NCBI GenBank assembly: GCA_002399445.1
Contig: DHDR01000011.1
Span: 57,673 to 121,672, forward strand
DNA from: Ruminococcaceae bacterium UBA4871
GTDB lineage: Bacteria > Bacillota > Clostridia > Oscillospirales > Acutalibacteraceae
Direction: 5' to 3'
Length of the DNA stretch: 64,000 nt
Within the stretch, counting starts at the first letter, position 1. Each line of letters opens with the position of its first letter. The translations under genes were made by a program, and so were the position numbers. The notes below the pieces were generated by a model, which was not told the origin of the DNA, made no database searches, and saw only the letters and a list, made by a program, of their open reading frames with translations. Below are positions 35,598 to 41,719 of this stretch, piece by piece.

Positions 35598-36620
35598 TCA
35601 AGAACCGCTGCTGACATCTGTTCCCTTTTTTGTTATGCTGTCCGGGAGGGTAATTCCCATTTGTTTTGCCACAGCGCTGTTATAAGAAATATCATATTGA
35701 TTTTGGTACTCAATTGGCATAGTGGCCGGTTTGGATTCCCCTTTCAGAATTTTGGCTGCCATAGCGCCGGTCTGCTCCCCGAGTTTCTCATAATTGATAC
35801 CGACCGTAAGGATGCCGCCATTCTGAACCATTCCGACTTCTCCGACAAATATGGGCAGTTTGGCCGGCGTTGTGGTGCCGGTAACAACTTTCATACTGGT
35901 GACAAGCATGTTGTCTGTGGGAATATAGACTGCCTGTACTTTCCCAATCATGGACTGTGCCACCTGCTGAACCTCATTTGCTGCGGAAACGGTGAATTCC
36001 TGATGCTTCAACCCAATGGATTCGCAGGCCTTCTTTGCCCAATCTGCCTGCAGTTTGGAATTTGCTTCATTGGAACAGTACATAATACCAACCGTTTTAA
36101 CATTGGGTAAAATCTGCTTAATCTGTTGAATCTGCTCTTTCACCGGCGTTTTATCGCTGGTACCCGTGATATTTCCGCCTGGTTTTTCGTTGCTGTCTAC
36201 CAGTTTGGCATCTGCCGGATCAGTAACTGCCGTAACGACGACCGGCGTATCCGTAACCATTTTGGCAACGGCCTGTGCAATGGGTGTCGCGATTGCAAGA
36301 ATCAGATCCGGCTTTTTGCTGGCCATGGCATTGGCAACTGTCACACAGTTGGATTGGTCACCCTGTGCATTTTGAACATCATAGGTCACATTTTTCCCTG
36401 CCTGAAAGCCTGCTTTCTCCATTCCCTTTTTGAAACCTTTCAGAGAAGCATCCATAGCCGGGTGTGTCATGTACTGTGCCACACCAATCGTATATTTTTT
36501 TGCGGAAGTACCGTTTGCGGCAGAGCCGGTGGAAGATCCACTGCCTGCCCCGCATCCAGCCATGCTGGAAATAATTGCCACAGATAGGGCTGCGGCTGCA
36601 ACTTTCCCTATTTTCCTCAT
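35598..36620 (-). CDS. ABC transporter substrate-binding lipoprotein (TrpX-like, PF04392)
   Basis: A 340-residue extracellular binding protein. The signal peptide ends with a lipobox, SSMAGC, and a Gly/Ser-rich linker follows. The mature part has the family pattern YTIGVAQYMTHPAMDASLKG, then PIAQAVAKMVTDTPVVVTAV, then PNVKTVGIMYCSNEANS. These proteins are thought to bind aromatic or other amino acids. A near-consensus promoter lies 80 bases upstream. It is the first gene of the importer operon. Confidence 0.93.
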   Translation of the reverse strand: MRKIGKVAAAALSVAIISSMAGCGAGSGSSTGSAANGTSAKKYTIGVAQYMTHPAMDASLKGFKKGMEKAGFQAGKNVTYDVQNAQGDQSNCVTVANAMASKKPDLILAIATPIAQAVAKMVTDTPVVVTAVTDPADAKLVDSNEKPGGNITGTSDKTPVKEQIQQIKQILPNVKTVGIMYCSNEANSKLQADWAKKACESIGLKHQEFTVSAANEVQQVAQSMIGKVQAVYIPTDNMLVTSMKVVTGTTTPAKLPIFVGEVGMVQNGGILTVGINYEKLGEQTGAMAAKILKGESKPATMPIEYQNQYDISYNSAVAKQMGITLPDSITKKGTDVSSGS

Positions 36621-36698
36621 TATAATATTCCCCCCAGTTCAGATTTCACCTGAAAATAAATTTGTTTATTTAAAGCTTCATCGTTTTAAATTATAATA

Positions 36699-36727
36699 AT
36701 TTTACACAACTTAATATCAGATGTCAA
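36699..36727 (-). promoter_or_regulatory. promoter of the ABC importer
   Basis: TTGACA (36722-36727) and TAAAAT (36699-36704) with a 17-base spacer on the minus strand, a strong sigma-A type promoter. Transcription of the XRE gene diverges from the same 254-base region. Confidence 0.82.
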
Positions 36728-36763
36728 GTAAACCCAAATCCCCTACTGCCCTTGTTTTCTAAA

Positions 36764-36810
36764 AATTTCTTTATATAACCTTTGCTTTTTTAAGAATTTC
36801 TTTATATTAT
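36764..36810 (+). promoter_or_regulatory. promoter with paired direct repeats for the XRE gene
   Basis: TTGCTT (36782-36787) and TATTAT (36805-36810) have a 17-base spacer on the plus strand. The 13-base repeat AATTTCTTTATAT occurs at 36764-36776 and 36795-36807, 31 bases apart (about three helical turns), with the second copy over the -10 box. These may be binding sites of the regulator itself. Confidence 0.5.
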
Positions 36811-36874
36811 AATATACAAAGGATAGAAGGCCGAATTTATTTACTATTTATGGAAAATTCAGGAGGGCAGCAGC

Positions 36875-37291
36875 ATGACAGTCAAAATTTATATATACGA
36901 TAAACATGGTGGCAGTCAAGAGTCCATTTGTTCATTACAGCCAGAGCCGGACGGCCGTGATGACGGAGGCCGTGACTATGTCCTTCCAAAAGATTATGAG
37001 CTGAAGGGAAACAACTTGTTCTGCTGCGGAAGAAAATGCGAGTTGGTTATTCATAATGGAGCTCCACTTTTAGTAGACCGCGAACATGAAATGGCCTATG
37101 TACTGGAGCAGGAGAAAAAAATGCAGCAGCGTCGCAAAGCCGCTGGACTCACTCGGCAGCAACTGGCGGACAAAGTCGGCCTAACGCAGTATGACATCTA
37201 CCGTTTGGAAAATCATGAAGTGGAGCCGGGAAGTGCAATTCTTGGAAAGATTGCTGCTGTGCTTGGATGCAGCACCATGGATTTGATTTGA
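36875..37291 (+). CDS. XRE-family helix-turn-helix regulator
   Basis: A 138-residue protein. The C-terminal 60 residues form a classic HTH_3 domain (RRKAAGLTRQQLADKVGLTQ, YDIYRLENHEVEPGSAILGK, IAAVLGCSTMDLI). The N-terminal 75 residues are unlike a usual ligand domain: charged, with a CCGRKC cluster (near residues 51-55) that could bind metal. GGAGGGCAGCAGC precedes the ATG. It diverges from the importer operon, whose regulator it may be. Confidence 0.88.
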   Translation: MTVKIYIYDKHGGSQESICSLQPEPDGRDDGGRDYVLPKDYELKGNNLFCCGRKCELVIHNGAPLLVDREHEMAYVLEQEKKMQQRRKAAGLTRQQLADKVGLTQYDIYRLENHEVEPGSAILGKIAAVLGCSTMDLI

Positions 37292-37295
37292 AGGC

Positions 37296-37324
37296 TTGTT
37301 ATATTAAATAGAACATGCTATAAT
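37296..37324 (+). promoter_or_regulatory. promoter of the tRNA-like sequence
   Basis: TTGTTA (37296-37301) and TATAAT (37319-37324) with a 17-base spacer. The distance from the -10 box to the tRNA-like sequence (about 35 bases) is the same as at the intact tRNA-Arg gene. Confidence 0.75.
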
Positions 37325-37358
37325 GAAAATATTTGTGTGATAGTGAAAATAATTCTGC

Positions 37359-37438
37359 GCGTTTGCAGCTTAGTTGGATAGAGTGTTGGGCTCCGGCTCC
37401 AAAGGCCGCCAGAGGCTTGAATCCTCCTAGGTGCACCA
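37359..37438 (+). pseudogene. diverged tRNA-Arg(CCG)-like sequence
   Basis: It aligns end to end with the intact tRNA-Arg(CCG) at 39008, including the CCG anticodon and the 3' ACCA. The acceptor (GCGTTTG/TAGGTGC), D (GCTT/GAGT), anticodon (TTGGG/TCCAA) and T (AGAGG/CCTCC) stems still pair, using G-U pairs. Nearly all differences are transitions, mostly C to T. Conserved tRNA residues are lost: T8 is C, the T loop is CTTGAAT instead of TTCGAAT, and the variable loop has three extra bases. It is probably a tRNA pseudogene, or a tRNA-like leader of the symporter downstream. Confidence 0.75.
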
Positions 37439-37463
37439 AATAAAAGCAGCAGCAGAACGGATA

Positions 37464-37513
37464 GTGGGGTTTGGATGCTTCCCTGTTAAAGGAACATCTG
37501 GAATCCCGTTTTT
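37464..37513 (+). terminator. terminator between tRNA-like sequence and symporter
   Basis: GGGGTTTGGATG pairs imperfectly with CATCTGGAATCCC, with an inner TTCC/GGAA pairing, followed by GTTTTTA. It lies about 45 bases before the symporter start codon, with no clear promoter in between. Confidence 0.65.
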
Positions 37514-37559
37514 ACTGTTTCCAAGAAAATTCAGAAACCAGAGAGGGGTTTTATAGAAA

Positions 37560-38831
37560 TTGAAAAAGGAAAAGAAAAAACTTTCGCTGACAATATACAT
37601 TTTTATTGGAATGCTTTTAGGAATCCTTGTGGGAATTTTGTTACAGGGTCATCCGGAAATTGCAACTTCTTATATCAAGCCGTTTGGAACAATCTTTTTA
37701 AATTTAATTAAGTTTGTGGTTATTCCAGTTGTATTATTTTCCATAATTGCCGGCGTAATTTCGATGGATGATATTGGGAAAGTCGGGAAAGTCGGGCTGC
37801 AAACCATTTCGTACTACATGGTTACAACTTTGATCGCAGTCACACTTGGAATTTTATTTGCCAATCTGCTGCAAGTTGGGGCAGGGTATCAGTTGGTTTC
37901 TTCAAAATCTTTACATATCAAAGCCAGTAAAGTACCAAACTTTATGGATACGCTTGTGAATATTTTTCCATCCAATGCTATAGCTCCTCTCGCCAATGCA
38001 TCCATGCTGCAGATTATTGTCATCGCCCTGCTTGTTGGATTCGGTATTATTATGGCCGGGGAAAAAGGAAAACCGTTCGCGCAGTTTGTGAATAGCGCAG
38101 CAGATGTATTCATTAAAGTCATGGGAATTATCATCAAGATATCACCAGTCGGGGTATTTTGCCTTCTGGTTCCGGTTGTTGCAGAAAACGGACCGAGTGT
38201 TCTCCTTCCTCTGCTCAAATTAATCCTCGTTGTTTATCTGGTCTACGTTTTACATGCCGCAGTTGTCTATTCGACAATGGTAAAAGGAATTGCGCACATT
38301 TCCCCTCGGACTTTTTTCAAATCAATGCTTCCTGCAATTTTAATGGCATTTTCCTCTTCGAGCAGCGTTGCCACAATCCCGCTGAATATGGAATGTACGC
38401 AAAAGATGGGCGCAAAAGAGGAAATTTCCAGCTTTGTGCTGCCGCTTGGCGCTACAATTAATATGGACGGAACTGCAATTTACCAAGGTGTATGTTCGAT
38501 TTTCATTGCAGAAATTTTTGGCATTCATTTGACTTTATCACAACAGATCGTCATTATCCTAACAGCTACGCTCGCATCAATTGGAACTGCAGGCGTACCT
38601 GGCTCCGGGCCAATCATGCTGACTATGGTGCTGCAAAGTGTCGGTTTGCCATTGGAAGGAGTCGCTTTGGTCGCTGGCATTGACAGAATCCTTGACATGG
38701 GCAGAACAACAGTCAACATCACAGGCGATGCTGCTTGTACAATGTGTATTTCAAAGCTAAATGAATCCTCTGCGTCCAAACTGAACCTTCCTAAGGAAAA
38801 GCAAAATCAGGAAAATGAAACTGACGATTGA
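37560..38831 (+). CDS. dicarboxylate/amino acid:cation symporter (DAACS, GltP/GltT type)
   Basis: A 423-residue membrane carrier that imports glutamate, aspartate or C4-dicarboxylates with Na+ or H+. About eight membrane segments and two re-entrant loops are expected. The family signatures are the serine-rich hairpin AFSSSSSVATIPLNMECT, LPLGATINMDGTAIYQGV and GTAGVPGSGPIMLTMVL, with DRILDMGRTTVNITGDA near the end. The start is the TTG at 37560, after GAGAGGGG. The gene lies between a diverged and an intact tRNA-Arg and is on the plus strand, unlike the host block to its left. Confidence 0.95.
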   Translation: MKKEKKKLSLTIYIFIGMLLGILVGILLQGHPEIATSYIKPFGTIFLNLIKFVVIPVVLFSIIAGVISMDDIGKVGKVGLQTISYYMVTTLIAVTLGILFANLLQVGAGYQLVSSKSLHIKASKVPNFMDTLVNIFPSNAIAPLANASMLQIIVIALLVGFGIIMAGEKGKPFAQFVNSAADVFIKVMGIIIKISPVGVFCLLVPVVAENGPSVLLPLLKLILVVYLVYVLHAAVVYSTMVKGIAHISPRTFFKSMLPAILMAFSSSSSVATIPLNMECTQKMGAKEEISSFVLPLGATINMDGTAIYQGVCSIFIAEIFGIHLTLSQQIVIILTATLASIGTAGVPGSGPIMLTMVLQSVGLPLEGVALVAGIDRILDMGRTTVNITGDAACTMCISKLNESSASKLNLPKEKQNQENETDD

Positions 38832-38943
38832 TGAGCAAAACGGATTAAGTGTTGACAAGAAGTTAGTTAGGTAACATTTCGTCTGTTCAACAAGTCATGA
38901 TGTCCTGCAAAATATATAGCAGCAATAGAATTGTTTAAAAAAC

Positions 38944-38972
38944 TTGTCACACGACAGAGAATGTGTTATAAT
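38944..38972 (+). promoter_or_regulatory. promoter of tRNA-Arg
   Basis: TTGTCA (38944-38949) and TATAAT (38967-38972) with a 17-base spacer, 36 bases before the tRNA. A perfect inverted repeat, TGCTTTTGGT/ACCAAAAGCA (38978-39000), fills the leader between them. Confidence 0.82.
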
Positions 38973-39007
38973 AAATGTGCTTTTGGTGCCACCAAAAGCA
39001 TTCATCT

Positions 39008-39084
39008 GCGCTTGTAGCTCAGCTGGATAGAGCGTTGGACTCCGACTCCAAAGGTCAGAGGTTCGAATCCTCCCAGGCGCACCA
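39008..39084 (+). tRNA. tRNA-Arg (anticodon CCG)
   Basis: A full cloverleaf of 77 bases with encoded CCA. The acceptor is GCGCTTG/CAGGCGC, the D stem GCTC/GAGC, the anticodon arm TTGGA-CTCCGAC-TCCAA with CCG, and the T loop TTCGAAT. It reads the CGG codon. Phage genes begin right after it, so its 3' part is the likely attachment site of the prophage. Confidence 0.97.
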
Positions 39085-39090
39085 CACAAA

Positions 39091-39139
39091 ACCCGCACGG
39101 TTAAGCCATTTTTGATGGTTTGACTGTGCGGGTTGTTTT
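39091..39139 (+). terminator. terminator after tRNA-Arg
   Basis: ACCCGCACGGTTAAGCCA pairs with TGGTTTGACTGTGCGGGT around a short loop, followed by TGTTTTTA. The stem is long and nearly perfect. Confidence 0.85.
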
Positions 39140-39185
39140 TATTGCAAAATGTCATTTGTTGTTTATTTGTTGTTTATAACGCAAA

Positions 39186-39226
39186 AAATACCCTCAGCAG
39201 GCAGCCATTAGGTTGTCTACTGAGGG
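39186..39226 (-). terminator. terminator at the prophage left end
   Basis: CCCTCAGTAGACAACC pairs with GGCTGCCTGCTGAGGG around TAAT on the minus strand and is followed by TATTTTTT. It ends the 42-residue gene transcript. Confidence 0.85.
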
Positions 39227-39232
39227 CCTGTA

Positions 39233-39361
39233 TTATTCTTTCTTAATTTCCTGATCTATTTTTTCCAGCAGTATATAAATTTTCTGCTGGTCACGTGCCA
39301 AAACAATCAGGTTTTCATTGATACAGTTTAACATTTCTTGCAATTTTTCTATTTCGCTCAT
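39233..39361 (-). CDS. 42-residue coiled-coil protein at the prophage end
   Basis: A short acidic, helical protein (MSEIEKLQEMLNCINENL, ending KIDQEIKKE), probably one coiled coil, with no family I recognise. The ATG at 39361 has GGAGG seven bases upstream. It is separated from the phage late operon by a terminator and has its own promoter and a 12-base palindrome in the leader. This arrangement suggests a gene expressed in the lysogen rather than a structural gene. Confidence 0.7.
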   Translation of the reverse strand: MSEIEKLQEMLNCINENLIVLARDQQKIYILLEKIDQEIKKE

Positions 39362-39385
39362 AATAGAGCCTCCATAAAGTTTAAT

Positions 39386-39436
39386 TGCAAGCGCTTGCTG
39401 GTAAATAATTCTAGCACAATTCTTGTTACAATGCAA
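39386..39436 (-). promoter_or_regulatory. promoter and LacI/CcpA-type operator of the 42-residue gene
   Basis: TTGCAT (39431-39436) and TAGAAT (39408-39413) have a 17-base spacer on the minus strand. Between the -10 box and the ribosome binding site lies the perfect palindrome GCAAGCGCTTGC (39386-39397), with a central CG as in LacI-family and catabolite-repression operators. Confidence 0.62.
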
Positions 39437-39478
39437 AAACGCCCCTGATCCCACCATCACGGTGAAATCAGGGGCGTT
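39435..39478 (-). terminator. terminator of the phage late operon
   Basis: AACGCCCCTGAT and ATCAGGGGCGTT form a perfect 12-bp stem (39438-39449 with 39467-39478), followed by TTTTTGC on the minus strand, just after the holin gene. Its T run touches the -35 box of the next promoter. Confidence 0.9.
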
Positions 39479-39511
39479 GCTTTATGTATTCAAATTCTCA
39501 AACGTTTGGGA

Positions 39512-39994
39512 TTATGCGGTCTTCGTTGCTGGTGCAGTGGCCGTTTGGCTAGCTTGTGCCGTTATGTCTATACTTTTAGCGTCAGTGTCAGCGGTATCCG
39601 CCGGCAGGCTCACGGCCGACACCGATACTTCCGGCGCCGCTGCTTCGACTGCCGTTCGGCCCGCATTGATTTCTCCCGCTACAACCGCCTGCAGCTGCTT
39701 AATTTCATCATCCGTCAGTCCGGGAATGCGCTCTTTCATCAGAGCTGCAAAATGTGCTGTTGCTGTAGCCTGCGTTTTCGTCAGTTCTGGCGTAATGCGA
39801 AAAATCTCATCTACTGCTTTCCAGCATTGCTTTGCTATCGACAGCTTATGATTATATTCAGCAACTCCCATTTTGGATGCCAGAGCAGATTTCTTCTGCC
39901 CAATAAACTGTACCAATTTGTTGCCTACATAGCCGATAATCGCTATCAGTACTGCCACAGCGGCACTGTCTATTGTTCCCATAATTTCATTCAT
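39512..39994 (-). CDS. phage holin, LLH family
   Basis: A 160-residue protein with one N-terminal membrane span (SAAVAVLIAIIGYVGNKLVQFI), then a soluble helical region and an Ala/Thr-rich tail. This layout is that of LLH-type holins (PF09682), which permeabilise the membrane so that the endolysin can reach the wall. I start at the ATG at 39994, eight bases after GGAGG. It is the last gene of the late operon, two genes after the amidase. Confidence 0.8.
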   Translation of the reverse strand: MNEIMGTIDSAAVAVLIAIIGYVGNKLVQFIGQKKSALASKMGVAEYNHKLSIAKQCWKAVDEIFRITPELTKTQATATAHFAALMKERIPGLTDDEIKQLQAVVAGEINAGRTAVEAAAPEVSVSAVSLPADTADTDAKSIDITAQASQTATAPATKTA

Positions 39995-40008
39995 GATATA
40001 AACCTCCA

Positions 40009-40323
40009 TTATTTTTCAGGCCCTGTCGGCAGGGCTTGTATTGTTTCATAGGCTGCTTTTCCTGTACCATTTCCACCCAATGCGGCATAGGGCTTGTACA
40101 GATATTCTATGTTTTTCTTGTCCCCATAGCTGCACCATCCGACCTTTGCATAATACTCTGCTGCTTGATAGATACGGTCGTGCAGGATGCCCAGCAGACC
40201 AGCTTTGATATTTGCAAACTCATTCTTACCCCGCTTGTCGTGCTGGTGCAGCGTACGGCAAATCGTCACCAATCCAGTTGTAGCCGCACCCGCGAGTATC
40301 CCAATAATCGTGTTAAAAATCAT
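40009..40323 (-). CDS. small membrane protein, second holin/antiholin candidate
   Basis: A 104-residue protein with an N-terminal hydrophobic segment (MIFNTIIGILAGAATTGLVT) followed by a soluble region. The ATG at 40323 overlaps the amidase stop (ATGA), so it is translated with the endolysin. Position between amidase and holin suggests a lysis role as holin, antiholin or spanin-like factor. I cannot assign a family. Confidence 0.75.
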   Translation of the reverse strand: MIFNTIIGILAGAATTGLVTICRTLHQHDKRGKNEFANIKAGLLGILHDRIYQAAEYYAKVGWCSYGDKKNIEYLYKPYAALGGNGTGKAAYETIQALPTGPEK

Positions 40324-41159
40324 TTGATTTTCACTGTGAAAGTCTTTACGGCTTTCTTTCCCGGTAAAGTTGTATAGATTCCCGCAGATTGCCCGCTGTT
40401 GCCGACTGCAACCACAAACCATAAGTCCGATGTACGCGGAATGACTAAGGCAATCTGACTGTTTCCACTGGACAACTGTGCGCCATGGAATGTACGTACT
40501 TGATACACCGATAAGCGGCTCATATCCATATCCTTCGTTGTATCGCATATTTTTTCCGGATATGTTGCACTAGCTCCTCTGCTGCTCAGCAATGGTACGC
40601 CAAAGTATTTGCAAATCCCATTTGCAATTCCTAATGCCCATCTATCTGGATTGAACCGTGCCATATCCGCTGCGGAGTCAATAAAACAGCATTCATGCAG
40701 CACAGCCGGCATAGCCGTTTCGCGGATGACACACAGGTAATCACCTGCTGCACCACGGATATTATCCGTTTTAACCGGATCTCCATGCGCTTTAATTCCG
40801 GTAGCTGCCTGTACCTGAGACTGAATATCCCTTGCCAATACACGTGACTGGCCTCCGCAAACGGCACAGTATGTTTCTGCACCCGTACCGCCGCCTGCGT
40901 TTAGGTGGATCGATACAAAAATAGTTGCGCCCCAGTTATTTGCTTCTCTTGCGCGTCTATTTAAGTCTGAATTTGGGTGGTTGTTATCCGGTATGTTTTG
41001 GCTATTTCGGCTCATACGAGCTTCAAAGTACCTGCCTGGCAAAAGCGCCATTACTTTTCGTGCAACTGCCAACGCGCATGCTGATTCTTTTTTCCCACAG
41101 CCCTCCGCTCCGGGATCAATTCCACCGTGCCCCGGATCTAAATATACTTTATAACTCAT
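40320..41159 (-). CDS. endolysin, N-acetylmuramoyl-L-alanine amidase (Amidase_3)
   Basis: A 279-residue lysin that cuts between MurNAc and the stem peptide. Zinc ligands of Amidase_3 are visible in YLDPGHGGIDPGAEG, at the catalytic Glu/KKES position, in FVSIHLNAGGG and in PAVLHECCFID. The last 90 residues form a different domain, probably cell-wall binding (VYQVRTFHGAQLSSGNSQ). There is no signal peptide, so release depends on the holin. Confidence 0.93.
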   Translation of the reverse strand: MSYKVYLDPGHGGIDPGAEGCGKKESACALAVARKVMALLPGRYFEARMSRNSQNIPDNNHPNSDLNRRAREANNWGATIFVSIHLNAGGGTGAETYCAVCGGQSRVLARDIQSQVQAATGIKAHGDPVKTDNIRGAAGDYLCVIRETAMPAVLHECCFIDSAADMARFNPDRWALGIANGICKYFGVPLLSSRGASATYPEKICDTTKDMDMSRLSVYQVRTFHGAQLSSGNSQIALVIPRTSDLWFVVAVGNSGQSAGIYTTLPGKKAVKTFTVKIK

Positions 41160-41179
41160 TATGTATTAACCTCCTTATC

Positions 41180-41698
41180 TCATTTCCAGAAGCCCCAGAT
41201 ACTCCAATAAATATATACTGAAATCGTTGTTTGTGCGCCGGATGCAGCTCGATAATGTAATTTTGACACCGTATTGCCATTTGACGTCGTGTTTTCAACA
41301 GCTGCATTGGCACACCACAGAACTCCGCTTGAATTAAAAAACACAGAAGGGCTGTATGACTTTGATATATCAATTGGTATCGGCAAGGTAACAACTGTAT
41401 CGTTCGTATCTGAATGGAACCATATGGTATCCCCATATTTGATGGTAAAGGCAATATTCATCTGATAGCTGCCCCACTCATGGATGCGCCCGTCTGCATA
41501 CTTTTCATAATGCGTTGAGCCTGTGCCATCATCTTTATCCACTAATGCCTGCGCCCACAGCATATTGCCGCTGGAACCTTTAATTCCAAACTGATTTGTG
41601 TCCAGACATAAGGCGGGTTCACCAGGCTGCAGATTTGAAACCACCAGATCACTCCGGTTCCCCCGGCGTATTAAAATTCTTTGCTGCGTAACTGCCAT
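41180..41698 (-). CDS. tail fibre/receptor-binding protein with Mtd-N-like domain
   Basis: A 172-residue protein. The N-terminus (RILIRRGNRSDL, then LQPGEPALCLDTNQFGIKG) resembles the N-terminal domain of the phage major tropism determinant. The C-terminal half has HYEKYADGRIHEWGSY and ends IWGFWK, which resembles the end of the neighbouring 459-residue fibre. I start at the ATG at 41698. It probably binds the host surface. It lies between fibre and amidase genes. Confidence 0.78.
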   Translation of the reverse strand: MAVTQQRILIRRGNRSDLVVSNLQPGEPALCLDTNQFGIKGSSGNMLWAQALVDKDDGTGSTHYEKYADGRIHEWGSYQMNIAFTIKYGDTIWFHSDTNDTVVTLPIPIDISKSYSPSVFFNSSGVLWCANAAVENTTSNGNTVSKLHYRAASGAQTTISVYIYWSIWGFWK

Positions 41699-41719
41699 AT
41701 TCCTCACTCCTTAAATTAA

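Noticed and set aside
36621..36874. T-box or other amino-acid riboswitch before the TrpXYZ-like importer
   Set aside because: Only about 80 bases separate promoter and gene, with no T-box motif or terminator/antiterminator pair.
38895..39155. 86-codon minus-strand frame across the tRNA-Arg
   Set aside because: The frame includes the well-known false peptide GRIRTSDLWSRSPTLYPAEL made by reading a tRNA backwards. It has no ribosome binding site.
39148..39172. Tandem TTTGTTGTTTA repeats after the tRNA terminator as CRISPR or attachment repeats
   Set aside because: Only two adjacent AT-rich copies without spacers. Too short for a CRISPR and not testable as an attachment core without the other end.
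40324..40548. N-terminal extension of the small lysis protein
   Set aside because: It overlaps the amidase in another frame. The ATG at 40323 with ATGA coupling is the better start.
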